Assembly: GCA_965660675.1 (NCBI GenBank)
Contig: CBFIAU010000011.1
Location: forward strand, 19,591 to 83,590
Source: UBA12202 sp002691725
GTDB lineage: Bacteria > Pseudomonadota > Alphaproteobacteria > Puniceispirillales > UBA1172
DNA: 64,000 nt
Direction of reading: 5' to 3'
Within the stretch, counting starts at the first letter, position 1; each line of letters starts with the position of its first letter. The position numbers and the translations under genes were made by a program. Below the pieces are notes generated by a model. It did not search any database. It was not told the DNA's origin and saw nothing but the letters and a program-made list of their open reading frames with translations. Of this stretch, positions 1 through 8,649 are shown piece by piece.

Positions 1-815
1 TGCGCCGCGCCCAATGGCTCAGACACGATGGCATCAATAACGCCAAGCGACATCATGTCTTTAGCGGTGAGCTTTAATGCCTCCGAGGCGTCTTTGGCAT
101 GATCAGCGCTCCGCCATAAAATAGACGCGCAACCTTCGGGTGAGATAACCGAATATACCGCATGTTCAAACATGATGACGCGGTTTCCTGTTGCCAGCGC
201 GATCGCACCACCAGAACCGCCCTCACCAATAATAGCGGAAATCAATGGTGTTTTCAGATTAAGACAGGCCTGAATAGACCTGGCAATCGCCTCAGCCTGC
301 CCGCGTTCCTCAGCCCCCCGGCCAGGATACGCGCCGGCGGTATCAACCAGCGATATGACAGGCAATCCATAGCGGCCAGCCAGTTCCATCAGCCGCCGCG
401 CCTTACGATATCCTTCAGGCCGAACCATCCCAAAATTGCGCTTGATGCGATCTTCGGTTGTATGCCCCTTTTCCGTGCCAATAATAGCCACCGGCTTATC
501 ACGAAAGCGGCCAAGACCCGTAATTAAGGCATGATCTTCACGATAATTACGATCACCTGCCATGGGAATGAAATCGGTAAACAGATTAGCAATAATCGTG
601 GTGATTTTTGGACGATCAGGATGCCGCGCAACCTGAACCTTTTCCCATGGTTTTAGCTGAGCATAAGCTTGAGTCAGCTCTTTGGTAATCTTTGACTGAA
701 GTCGGCTAACCTCATCAGCGATATTAATCTCACCTTCAGAGGACAGATGCCGCAATTCTTCTATCTTGCCTTCCAGAACAGCAATAGGTTTTTCAAAATC
801 AAGAAATTGACGCAT
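1..815 (-). CDS. accA: Acetyl-CoA carboxylase carboxyltransferase subunit alpha (partial)
   Basis: Transfers the carboxyl group from biotin to acetyl-CoA to give malonyl-CoA, together with AccD, at the first step of fatty acid synthesis in the cytoplasm. The reading frame starts MRQFLDFEKPIAVLEGKIEE, has the family's helical N-terminus, then the core with GDRNYREDHALITGLGRF, RPEGYRKA, the FVDTAGAYPG-like SLVDTAGAYPGRGAEERGQ and GEGGSGGAIA motifs. About 271 residues are visible; the C-terminus (usual length near 318) lies beyond the window edge. It is the last visible gene of a minus-strand run after xerD, an order usual in Alphaproteobacteria. Identity is near certain. Confidence 0.97.
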   Translation of the reverse strand, partial: MRQFLDFEKPIAVLEGKIEELRHLSSEGEINIADEVSRLQSKITKELTQAYAQLKPWEKVQVARHPDRPKITTIIANLFTDFIPMAGDRNYREDHALITGLGRFRDKPVAIIGTEKGHTTEDRIKRNFGMVRPEGYRKARRLMELAGRYGLPVISLVDTAGAYPGRGAEERGQAEAIARSIQACLNLKTPLISAIIGEGGSGGAIALATGNRVIMFEHAVYSVISPEGCASILWRSADHAKDASEALKLTAKDMMSLGVIDAIVSEPLGAA

Positions 816-853
816 ATCTCATCACCATTAATATATAGTTAATTATAACCGCA

Positions 854-1789
854 TCAGGACTCATCAGCAAGAGGATGCGTATCCTTTACTAATCCCATGA
901 GCCGATCATCACGGGTTTTTGTATAAATCTCCGTTGTCGAAATATCCGAATGACCAAGCAAAACTTGCAGTGACCGCAGATCAGCGCCTCGATTAAGCAT
1001 ATGGGTCGCAAAGGAATGACGCAAAACATGTGGGCTGATTTTATCCGGGTCAATACCGGCTTTAATGGCCAGCTCTTGCAGTAAAGTATAGATTTTCTGA
1101 CGGCTAATCGGTTTACCCTGCCGCCCTGACGGAAACAGCCAGCGCAAGGTTAAATTGGCTGGCACTTGGTCACGTTGCTCAATCCATGCGGTTGCCACTT
1201 GCAAAGCGGTTTCGGTCAAGGCGACCATGCGTTCTTTTTTGCCTTTGCCCGTGATGATCAGCGTCTTTCGGCGATGCCGAAATGGCGATACCTCAAGCTG
1301 ACATAACTCACTCACGCGACAGCCTGTGGCATATAATATCTCAATAATCGCCAGCATCATGATGCCGTGCGTGCTATTATCTTTCTCAGCTGTATGGATA
1401 AGCAACATCAGCTCATCTTCGCTCAGACTTTTGGGAAGCGAGGCGCCTTGTTTTGGTCTGTTAATTAACTGAAACGGGTTATCTTTGCGCTTTTTCTCAG
1501 CCACCAGAAATGCCATAAACCCCTTAATAGCGCTTATTCGGCGTGACAAAGACGCAGCCGATAGCTGATCCGCCCAATCCACCATTGAGGCTCTGACCAT
1601 AGCAAGCGATACGGTTATGATGCTTTGCTTGCGCGCCTCTAAAGCCACCGCAAATTGTTCCAGATCAGATTGATAGGCTGCGATGGTGTTATTAGCAATT
1701 TGCTTCTCCGCTTTCATTGCAGTCAGATAATCTGTGATTAAATGGTGATGCGCCGGGCTAATCTCTAATGGGTTAGCTTGCTGTGCCAT
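854..1789 (-). CDS. xerD: Site-specific tyrosine recombinase XerD
   Basis: Tyrosine recombinase of 311 residues that, with XerC, resolves chromosome dimers at dif. The catalytic set is complete: R158 in ATGCRVSEL, K182 in GKGKKER, H254 and R257 in SPHVLRHSF, H280 in LLGHSD and nucleophile Y289 in TTEIYT. The N-terminal SAM-like core-binding domain spans roughly residues 12 to 100. I choose the ATG at 1789 (MAQQANP) because a longer frame would run through the upstream gene; the start overlaps that gene's 3' end by 17 bases, suggesting translational coupling. The choice of XerD over XerC rests on position between accA and the aroK region, where alphaproteobacterial xerD usually sits. Confidence 0.92.
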   Translation of the reverse strand: MAQQANPLEISPAHHHLITDYLTAMKAEKQIANNTIAAYQSDLEQFAVALEARKQSIITVSLAMVRASMVDWADQLSAASLSRRISAIKGFMAFLVAEKKRKDNPFQLINRPKQGASLPKSLSEDELMLLIHTAEKDNSTHGIMMLAIIEILYATGCRVSELCQLEVSPFRHRRKTLIITGKGKKERMVALTETALQVATAWIEQRDQVPANLTLRWLFPSGRQGKPISRQKIYTLLQELAIKAGIDPDKISPHVLRHSFATHMLNRGADLRSLQVLLGHSDISTTEIYTKTRDDRLMGLVKDTHPLADES

Positions 1790-3782
1790 TGCTTTCCTCA
1801 TCAGCCAAATCCTTAGCGCTGATATCCTTAGCGGCATATAGAGCGCGATAAGCTCCCCATGCGCGCATGATATCAACCGCGAATTGGCGACTTTCTTCAA
1901 CCAAGCCAGCATCATAAAGCGCTTTCGCCAGAACCGCTGCGTCATCACGGCTTAACTCATGCAAGGGGGTATTTTGAAGAATAGCGGCAAGCATCAGCAC
2001 CGTTTCCGCCGGACGATCACGCGCCGGATGTTGAGACAGCAGCACCATTTCAGGATAGGCCAGAACAACTGATCCAGAAGCCAGATTAGGACGATTGGCA
2101 AATTGGTCAATCGCGGCTAGTGGCTCTACCGAGACGCCAACGCTGTTAAGCAAAGGCATAGCATCCTGTGCATTGATATTGCGCAACATATCTTGCGAGA
2201 TATAGCCAGCCATAACGTCAGATGCCAGCTGTTGCCATGCCACATGATCAGGGCCGGTGATGATATCAGCAGGCAGGGGATAATCAGCAATGACGAGCAG
2301 CATGACAGCTTGATTGACTTTCAGCCGCGTTTGTTCATTTTCGGGTGTCAGGTCAGTGATCGCATCAGCCAGATGCGGCGCCCATATATCAAGCGCCTCA
2401 GCGCCTATGCGGCCAAAGTCATGCTCAAGCGCCATCAGTGTCATATCTAATTTTTCGACAGCATTTTCGGTTGATAACAAGCTATGCCACAACATAATGC
2501 GCTGGCTAGCCTCAGTGAAACGATCTTTATCAAGGTTGGTCTGATCGGTAAATTGCGTCATCGCCAACGACAAATTAATCGCATTTTGCGGAATATAAGG
2601 CCATTCGATCATCTGTTCTTCTATTGGTTTAAGCCGCAAATGCTGATTAACGCCGAACTGATAATATGCTGTTTCAGGATTGAGGTAGCCTAATTGGCTT
2701 AGGCTCTGGCTCAATTCTATGGGCATATTTTGCCGGTTATCCAGCGAGATCATAATATTGTCTAAATCCATCAATGCCATATTCAGGCCCGTTGGCACAA
2801 TCGGCGCATCCATTTTAGCAGTGGTGCCATCAATGCGGGCGCGCAGAACATTAAAAAATAGCTCATCCTCAATGCCGCGCTCTTGGAGCAAATCAAGCTG
2901 AAAACTGGCCAGCGAATCTTCACCCGATAACAAGGCACAGAAAATCTGAACCTTGGATAAATAATCATTATCCAAAGATGAATTAAAGGAAAGCTCCCGC
3001 AAGCGATCGACTTTCAGGCATACTTTAGCATCATTTTTTGTGATCAGATCATGATCAATGGAAACCATTGCCCATGATGCCCATTTCTCATCTTCGGGGA
3101 GCTGCCGGGCTAATTGCACCAGCGCCTCCGATAAGCCCTGATCACGCAGCCATTGGAGCTTATGGTTTACAAAAATATCAGCATTTTGGGTTGCCCCTTT
3201 AGGCGGGATCGCGCGTGAGATCATGACATGCCGCAACATGTCATCAAGCCGCTGTGATGATAGGCGTGCAGGCAGGCGTTCCATCAACAGAATGACGTCA
3301 GAGGCCTCACTGTTTTGCCACATAGTTCGGCTTAAAACCCCTCGCGCTTCGGTATCAATGCCAATGGTGGCGAGCATGACCCCCTTGGGGTCTTTATTGC
3401 TAAGCGAAACCGAGGGCACACTGCGGTTGGATGTGATCGTTGTTTGCACATCCGCCCCATCATCATTTATCCCGCTATCATTTGTCTTTTCCGTATTTGC
3501 CTGGGGGAAAATAATATCATCGTCATTTTGGAAAATACTCGCCCCTGTCGCATCAGTGTCATCCGTACTGTCCAGATCAAATGAAAATTGCGAAATATCT
3601 TGATCCGTTTGCGTTACGCTTTCAAGTGACACTGTTGCGGGCGCATCAGCTTCAACGCCTAATTGACCTGTGATATCAAGCGCACCATCAGATTGCGCTA
3701 TCGCCATCCCATATGGCATGACTAAGCATGCAATCATCCAACTATATTGATATTTGATGAAAGCTTTCTTTCTACTAACCAT
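1773..3782 (-). CDS. Uncharacterised exported alpha-helical protein
   Basis: I do not recognise a named family. The chosen start (MVSRKKAFIKY) gives 669 residues with a basic n-region, a hydrophobic segment and a likely signal peptidase site after GMAIA, so the protein is probably periplasmic. Residues about 30 to 120 are acidic and low in complexity (many D, S, T), and the rest is mostly helical with repeat-like leucine spacing, as in solenoid or TPR-like proteins. An upstream in-frame extension to 3965 has no signal-peptide logic and crosses the promoter region, so I reject it. The gene lies between xerD and divergent aroK, a slot where other Alphaproteobacteria also have a large poorly described protein. 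Confidence 0.75.
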   Translation of the reverse strand: MVSRKKAFIKYQYSWMIACLVMPYGMAIAQSDGALDITGQLGVEADAPATVSLESVTQTDQDISQFSFDLDSTDDTDATGASIFQNDDDIIFPQANTEKTNDSGINDDGADVQTTITSNRSVPSVSLSNKDPKGVMLATIGIDTEARGVLSRTMWQNSEASDVILLMERLPARLSSQRLDDMLRHVMISRAIPPKGATQNADIFVNHKLQWLRDQGLSEALVQLARQLPEDEKWASWAMVSIDHDLITKNDAKVCLKVDRLRELSFNSSLDNDYLSKVQIFCALLSGEDSLASFQLDLLQERGIEDELFFNVLRARIDGTTAKMDAPIVPTGLNMALMDLDNIMISLDNRQNMPIELSQSLSQLGYLNPETAYYQFGVNQHLRLKPIEEQMIEWPYIPQNAINLSLAMTQFTDQTNLDKDRFTEASQRIMLWHSLLSTENAVEKLDMTLMALEHDFGRIGAEALDIWAPHLADAITDLTPENEQTRLKVNQAVMLLVIADYPLPADIITGPDHVAWQQLASDVMAGYISQDMLRNINAQDAMPLLNSVGVSVEPLAAIDQFANRPNLASGSVVLAYPEMVLLSQHPARDRPAETVLMLAAILQNTPLHELSRDDAAVLAKALYDAGLVEESRQFAVDIMRAWGAYRALYAAKDISAKDLADEESNGTAS

Positions 3783-3944
3783 CCTAAAACCCCATTCTTT
3801 TCCACCAAAACGATATTCTTTATCATGATCATTGCTGACAATGTTAACAGATAGCATTATAAAGCTATTATGTCGGTAATGAGGCAAAAAACCAACAATG
3901 TCGCGATACAATATCGTGATAAAATGAATACTGATGTGTTTTAT

Positions 3945-3960
3945 GGAGGCAAAACCCTTG
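3945..3960 (+). promoter_or_regulatory. Ribosome binding site that sets a TTG start for aroK
   Basis: A GGAGG run at 3945-3949 lies 8 bases before an in-frame TTG at 3958. The upstream ATG codons at 3934 and 3943 have no such sequence, and the ATG at 3976 lacks a nearby Shine-Dalgarno. This makes TTG the most likely initiation codon. Confidence 0.6.
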
Positions 3961-4539
3961 GCCAATCAAGACGAAATGGCTGACCATCTGATCAATAAAA
4001 TGACCCGGAATATTGTTCTGGTAGGTCATATGGGATCAGGTAAGACCAATGTTGGTCGCCTGCTTGCGCAAAAACTTGAGCTCAATTTTGTCGATAGCGA
4101 TAAGGTCATTGAAGATGTGGCAGGGATTAGCATTGTTGATATTTTTGATCTTTATGGCGAAGATGAGTTTCGCAAGCTGGAATTGCGTGAGATTGCAACA
4201 TTGCTTGACCAACGCCCCTTTCAGATCATATCTGTTGGTGGCGGTGCCTTTGTCCAGCCAGATTGCCACAAAATCATTAAGGAAAAAGGGCTTTCGATCT
4301 GGCTTCAGGCCGCACCAGAAACATTAGTCTCCCGGATGAGTAATTTTTCTAGCCGCCCTTTATTAAAAGACAAAGACCCATTAACTGTATTGAAACAATT
4401 ATCAAAGAAACGTGATCCTTATTTTGAAAAAGCTGATCTGATCGTCAATACGGACAGATTGGAATTAACCGATTCAACGCAAAAAGTCATGGATAGCCTA
4501 GACCATTTCATAAACCAGCAAACAGGATCACCATCATGA
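3958..4539 (+). CDS. aroK: Shikimate kinase
   Basis: Phosphorylates shikimate at the 3-hydroxyl with ATP in the shikimate pathway. From the TTG start the protein has 193 residues; Walker A is GHMGSGKT at residues 23-30, followed by FVDSD (shikimate-binding aspartate), a DEFRKLE segment, VGGGAF (substrate-binding glycines) and the lid with SRPLL. The TTG start is preferred because it is the only one with a strong, well-spaced ribosome binding site. The 3' end overlaps aroB by 4 bases (ATGA), and aroK-aroB are consecutive pathway-linked genes. The divergent 175-base gap to the exported protein should hold promoters for both directions. Confidence 0.95.
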   Translation: MANQDEMADHLINKMTRNIVLVGHMGSGKTNVGRLLAQKLELNFVDSDKVIEDVAGISIVDIFDLYGEDEFRKLELREIATLLDQRPFQIISVGGGAFVQPDCHKIIKEKGLSIWLQAAPETLVSRMSNFSSRPLLKDKDPLTVLKQLSKKRDPYFEKADLIVNTDRLELTDSTQKVMDSLDHFINQQTGSPS

Positions 4540-5753
4540 CATCGAGTGATCATATTCTTGCCAGTGATGGCTTGGTCAATGTCAACTTGGGTGAGCGCAG
4601 TTATGACATCACGATAGGCCATGGCATCCTTGCCAAAGCGGCGGATATCCTGGCGCCATTTATCACTGGAAGAAAGGTCATTATTGTTGCTGATGAAGCG
4701 GTTACTGAGCCTTGGTTGACTGGCCAGATTGGACAGATTGGGCTGACTGGCCAGATTGGGCTTGAGGCATCGCTGGCACCGATAGCAACGTGCCATTCTA
4801 TCACCACATCAGGCGGTGAGGCAGCAAAGTCTTTCACGCGCTATGCTGAGCTGATGAATAATGCGCTTGATCTTGGCATAGATCGCCAGACCGTTATCAT
4901 TGCGGTAGGTGGCGGCGTTATTGGCGATTTAGCCGGATTTATGGCGGCTAGTCTGTTACGCGGCTGTGATTTTATCCAGATACCGACCACATTATTGGCG
5001 CAAGTCGATAGTTCTGTTGGCGGCAAGACAGGCATTAATGCAAATGCCGGGAAAAATTTGGTTGGCGCGTTTCATCAACCAAAAGCTGTGCTAATTGATA
5101 CCGCCTGCCTGAGCACATTGAGTGATCGTGAGATGCGCGCTGGCTATGCTGAGGTTGTCAAATATGGTCTGCTGGGTGATGCTGCGTTCTTTGACTGGCT
5201 AGATACCAACGGCGCGGCTATCCTCAGCCAAGAGCCTGATATTCTGGCTGAGGCGATCAGGCGATGTTGCCAAGCCAAGGCAGATATTGTGGCCGCCGAT
5301 GAGAAAGAAGCCGGATTACGGGCATTGCTTAATCTTGGCCATACTTTTGCTCATGCTTTTGAAGCTGAGGCCGGATATGACGGCCGCTTGCTGCATGGTG
5401 AGGCGGTGGCGGCGGGCATGTGTCATGCCTTTGCTTTATCACGCCGGCTAGGTCTGACAGACGGGCAATCCTGTCATCGGGTGGCTAACCATTTAACGAA
5501 GCATGGTCTGCCATCCTGGCGCAGTGATCTGCCATATGATGTGGCACATGCCAGTGCTGACCAGCTCATTGATCACATGACCAAAGATAAAAAAGCTAGT
5601 GATGGCCAGCTTAATTTTGTGCTTGTTCGCGGCATTGGTGATGCGTTTGTTGAAAAAGGCATATCACGCGCCGATGTCAAAGCCGTGCTTGATGCCAATA
5701 CTATGAATGATAGCATTATGGATGATAGCATTATGAATGAGGACATGACATGA
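4536..5753 (+). CDS. aroB: 3-dehydroquinate synthase
   Basis: NAD- and zinc-dependent enzyme that closes DAHP to 3-dehydroquinate, the second shikimate pathway step. Family motifs are VGGGVIGDLAGFMAA, TTLLAQVDSSVGGKTGIN, EVVKYGLL (zinc-binding Glu), NLGHTFAHAFE and LLHGEAVAAGM (zinc-binding His). At 405 residues it is longer than the usual 360 to 380. The extra length is explained partly by an in-frame duplicated LTGQIG stretch near residues 61 to 75, in a normally variable N-terminal loop, and by a C-terminal tail with repeated MNDSI/MDDSI units. Both look like recent tandem duplications outside the catalytic core. It overlaps aroK and the corC-like gene by 4 bases each, so the three are probably one operon. 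Confidence 0.96.
   Translation: MTSSDHILASDGLVNVNLGERSYDITIGHGILAKAADILAPFITGRKVIIVADEAVTEPWLTGQIGQIGLTGQIGLEASLAPIATCHSITTSGGEAAKSFTRYAELMNNALDLGIDRQTVIIAVGGGVIGDLAGFMAASLLRGCDFIQIPTTLLAQVDSSVGGKTGINANAGKNLVGAFHQPKAVLIDTACLSTLSDREMRAGYAEVVKYGLLGDAAFFDWLDTNGAAILSQEPDILAEAIRRCCQAKADIVAADEKEAGLRALLNLGHTFAHAFEAEAGYDGRLLHGEAVAAGMCHAFALSRRLGLTDGQSCHRVANHLTKHGLPSWRSDLPYDVAHASADQLIDHMTKDKKASDGQLNFVLVRGIGDAFVEKGISRADVKAVLDANTMNDSIMDDSIMNEDMT
4717..4759 (+). repeat. 27-base-period tandem duplication inside aroB
   Basis: The 16-base block TGACTGGCCAGATTGG occurs at 4717-4732 and again at 4744-4759, an offset of 27 bases (nine codons), with a further CAGATTGGG copy between them. The reading frame is kept, giving LTGQIGQIG followed by LTGQIG. 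Confidence 0.85.
5703..5741 (+). repeat. 15-base tandem repeat at the aroB 3' end
   Basis: Units ATGAATGATAGCATT, ATGGATGATAGCATT and a partial ATGAATGAG follow each other with a period of 15 bases, encoding MNDSI-MDDSI-MNE at the C-terminus of AroB. It ends just before the ATGA overlap with the next gene. Confidence 0.85.
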
Positions 5754-7051
5754 CCATGTTATCCTTAATCATCACTGCCGTGATTATCATTATTTTGCTG
5801 GTCGCATCAGCCTTTTTTTCAAGCTCAGAAACCGCCTTAACCGCCGCCTCAGAAGCACGCATGCGCGCCCTTGCCGCGAAAGGCAATGATCGGGCATCCG
5901 CATTTGAGCGCCTTAGTCAGCATCGTGATCTGCTGATCAGCAGTTTGTTGATCGGCAATAATCTGGTTAATGTATTGGCGACATCATTGGCTACTAGCGT
6001 CATGATCACCTTATTGGGCGAGTCTGGTGTTGTCATTGCGACTATTTTGATGACGATCATCTTAGTGCTTTTTGCGGAGGTTATCCCGAAAACATTTGCT
6101 ATTAATCACGCTGATAATTTTGCCTTGTCAGTTTCTCGCCCTGTTGCTGTGATTGTTTTCTTGCTCAAGCCATTTAGCATCAGCCTACGCTGGATTGTTA
6201 ATGTTATCATCGGCAAATCCAACAGTAATGCGGTTGACCGCGAAGAAGAATTGCGGGGCTTGATTGAAATACATGCGAGCGGCAGTGATGAGGATGCCCG
6301 CGAGCAAAGCGCCATGCTCTCAAGCGTTCTTGATTTGGGTGAAGTGATGGTTGATGAGGTCATGACTCACCGCGCTTCTGTTGCTATGATAGATGCCAGT
6401 CTGGATATCGAAGCGGTGTTTATGCAGGTCATGGCATCACCTTACACGCGGCATCCGGTCTATTCAGGAAAGCAAGACAATATTATTGGCGTTTTGCATG
6501 TCAAAGCTTTACTTCGCGCCATGGGTGAGGCGGCAAATAATAAAAAACTGGATCATATTACGATTACCGATATTACCGCTGAGCCATATTTTGTTCCTGA
6601 GACTACCTTGCTGATGAACCAGTTGCAGTCATTTCGCCAACGCCGTGAGCATTTTGCTGTCGTTGTTGATGAATATGGCGATTTTCGCGGCATTGTTACA
6701 TTAGAGGATATTCTGGAAGAAATTGTCGGTGAGATTGATGATGAACATGACGAAAGCATCACAGGTATCTGGCCACAAGATGATGGGTCATGGATCATCG
6801 AAGGTGATACGACTATTCGGGATATCAACAGAGCGCTTGATTTTAACTTGCCTGATGATGATGCCTCAACCTTGGCTGGATTAGTGTTAAATGAGTCTCG
6901 GACAATCCCTCTGCCAGGGCAAGAGTTTCGGTTTTATCAGGTGCGGTTCCGTATTTTACGGCGGCATCGCAATAAAATTGAACGTGTTCGGATCTGGCCT
7001 GAGCCAAATCTATCAAATGAGACTAAACGAAAATCAGAGGAGCCGAAGTAA
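5750..7051 (+). CDS. CNNM/CorC-type membrane protein with CBS domains
   Basis: Inner-membrane protein of 433 residues of the HlyC/CorC (UPF0053, DUF21) family, related to magnesium and cobalt efflux proteins. The N-terminal CNNM/DUF21 region (about 1 to 180) has four hydrophobic segments and the FFSSSETALTAASEARM motif; a CBS pair follows (about 200 to 330, with HPVYSG and VVDEYGDFRGIVTLEDILEEIVGEI), then a C-terminal CorC_HlyC domain (WIIEGDTTIRDIN to RRHRNKIERVRI). It starts within the aroB stop in an ATGA overlap. The substrate cannot be told from sequence; magnesium export is the family-level guess. This gene sits after aroB in many Alphaproteobacteria. Confidence 0.9.
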   Translation: MTMLSLIITAVIIIILLVASAFFSSSETALTAASEARMRALAAKGNDRASAFERLSQHRDLLISSLLIGNNLVNVLATSLATSVMITLLGESGVVIATILMTIILVLFAEVIPKTFAINHADNFALSVSRPVAVIVFLLKPFSISLRWIVNVIIGKSNSNAVDREEELRGLIEIHASGSDEDAREQSAMLSSVLDLGEVMVDEVMTHRASVAMIDASLDIEAVFMQVMASPYTRHPVYSGKQDNIIGVLHVKALLRAMGEAANNKKLDHITITDITAEPYFVPETTLLMNQLQSFRQRREHFAVVVDEYGDFRGIVTLEDILEEIVGEIDDEHDESITGIWPQDDGSWIIEGDTTIRDINRALDFNLPDDDASTLAGLVLNESRTIPLPGQEFRFYQVRFRILRRHRNKIERVRIWPEPNLSNETKRKSEEPK

Positions 7052-7614
7052 TGTCTAACCAGCGCCACCATGTCCATCGCCGCAGCATCACCTTAGATGG
7101 TTATGTGCGGGATGATGGCTTAATTGAGGTCGAAGCAGAATTGACCGATGTCAAAACTTACGGATTTCCCAGTGCAGATCGCGGTTACGTTGACGCCAAT
7201 GAGCCTATTCACCATATGCGGGTCAGGGTTGCCGTTAATCATGATTTAGAAGTCTGTGAAGCTGAGGCCAAAACCATTGCTGGGCCTTATCATATCTGCC
7301 CTAAAGCGAATGATGTTTTCCCGGAGCTGGTGGGCTTAAAAATTGCCTCCGGCTGGCGCCATAAGGTCAGGTCAGCCATTGGCGGCAGAAAAGGCTGTAC
7401 GCATATCACAGAATTGATGGGGCCTGTCGCTACGGTTATCATGCAGACCCATTATGGGGAAGAATCGCGGCGTGCCCGTGATGATAAAACCGGGCAAATG
7501 GATATGTCAGACAGTCAATCTTACAAAGGTCTTATTAATACATGCGTTGGTTATGATGAAGATGGCGATGTTGTGAAGAAAGTCTTTCCTAATGGCATTG
7601 ATGCCCCAAATTAG
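7051..7614 (+). CDS. DUF2889 family protein
   Basis: A 187-residue cytoplasmic protein that I match by pattern to DUF2889: the RRSITLDGYVRDDGLIEVEAELTDVKTY opening, HHMRVRVAVNHDLEV, a GPYHICP segment and a C-terminal GRKGCTHITELMGP region. No signal peptide or membrane segment is visible. The biochemical function of the family is unknown to me. Its start codon overlaps the preceding stop by one base (TAATG), so it is likely cotranscribed with aroK-aroB-corC. It ends convergent to bolA. Conserved Cys and His residues (GPYHICP, GCTH) could bind metal, but that is only inference. Confidence 0.75.
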   Translation: MSNQRHHVHRRSITLDGYVRDDGLIEVEAELTDVKTYGFPSADRGYVDANEPIHHMRVRVAVNHDLEVCEAEAKTIAGPYHICPKANDVFPELVGLKIASGWRHKVRSAIGGRKGCTHITELMGPVATVIMQTHYGEESRRARDDKTGQMDMSDSQSYKGLINTCVGYDEDGDVVKKVFPNGIDAPN

Positions 7615-7657
7615 AAATGTCAGATTAAACTGAGATCAAACACCGTTTAGTTTCGGT

Positions 7658-7912
7658 TTAGATAATGGTGATGCGGAGAGCGTGCAATCCATCAGCTAAT
7701 TCTTGCCCCAAGGCGTCATAAATAGCCCGATGCGCCGCCACTCGGCCAAGCCCCGCAAGACCAGAGGCTGAGATGGTTACCGCAATATGAGTGCCGCCGC
7801 CTTCGCGCCAGCCAGCGTGTCCGTGATGAGCGTCAGATTCGTCAATAACCTCACATTGTGTGGGCTGAAAATGGGTTTCAAGTTGGGTTTTTATGCGTTC
7901 TGCTCTGGTCAT
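7658..7912 (-). CDS. BolA family protein
   Basis: Small (84 residues) BolA-like protein. It has the class fold with DESDAHHGHAGWREGGGTHIAVTI and a RVAAHRAIYDAL helix that includes the conserved His. BolA proteins partner with monothiol glutaredoxins in iron-sulfur and iron regulation, and affect morphology and stress responses. It is transcribed away from the J-domain gene across a 76-base gap and converges on the DUF2889 gene. This bolA-dnaJ-cobS arrangement is common in Alphaproteobacteria. Confidence 0.92.
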   Translation of the reverse strand: MTRAERIKTQLETHFQPTQCEVIDESDAHHGHAGWREGGGTHIAVTISASGLAGLGRVAAHRAIYDALGQELADGLHALRITII

Positions 7913-7988
7913 ATGGATATCCTGATTTATGTTTATTTTTTATAACGGCATGGTTGCATGCTATTACCACGAATTATAGTATATAAAG

Positions 7989-8558
7989 ATGAAAAAAAGT
8001 TTTGTTTCAACCTCTGATATACCGTCCATGCGAAACAAGCAAAGCATGCCGCGCCAATGCGCTCATGAAGCCTGTTCTGAGGATGGAATATATCCAGCAC
8101 CTAAAACGCGGGAAAACTTGCGCGATTATATCTGGTTTTGTCTGGATCATGTGCGCGAATATAATAAACAATGGAATTATTTTGCTGATATGGATGAAAC
8201 CGATATTGATCAATGCATCCGACGGGCAACGACTTGGGAGCGCCCATCATGGCATTTTGGGACGAACTCTAAAGCGCGCGATTTCGGCTATCAGTTTGAT
8301 GACCCGCTAGGATTATTCGGGCAAGATAATATCAACCAGAAAAAGGAACAGCCCATTTCAAAAGAAGAAAAACAGGCCTGGAAAGAATTGGAATTAGCGC
8401 CCGATACGAAATGGCCTGAGATAAAACAACAATATAAAACCCTTGTCAAAAAGCATCATCCAGACGCAAATGGTGGTGCAAAAGATGCCGAAGAAAAGCT
8501 AAAATCTATCAATCAGGCATTTTCAGTTCTGGAAAAGGCTTATAGCAAATCTATGTAA
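7989..8558 (+). CDS. J-domain protein (DnaJ-like)
   Basis: A 189-residue protein with its J domain at the C-terminus (about residues 128 to 188), including the HPD tripeptide in KKHHPDANGG that stimulates DnaK ATPase. The N-terminal part has CAHEACSEDGIYPAPK and WFCLDHVREYNKQWNYF, typical of the alphaproteobacterial short DnaJ family found next to cobS. It lacks the G/F and zinc-finger regions of true DnaJ, so it is a specialised co-chaperone whose client is unknown. It precedes cobS by 91 bases on the same strand. Confidence 0.9.
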   Translation: MKKSFVSTSDIPSMRNKQSMPRQCAHEACSEDGIYPAPKTRENLRDYIWFCLDHVREYNKQWNYFADMDETDIDQCIRRATTWERPSWHFGTNSKARDFGYQFDDPLGLFGQDNINQKKEQPISKEEKQAWKELELAPDTKWPEIKQQYKTLVKKHHPDANGGAKDAEEKLKSINQAFSVLEKAYSKSM

Positions 8559-8649
8559 TCAAAGTATAGATATGTGCTGCAATTTGATTTCTTCCATCAG
8601 TTCGGTTAAAACGCCAAATACTCTGCCTGATCAACTTATAGGATACCTT

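Noticed and set aside
162..527. 121-residue frame on the plus strand
   Set aside because: It lies antisense to accA, whose protein is fully conserved; the translation has no family features.
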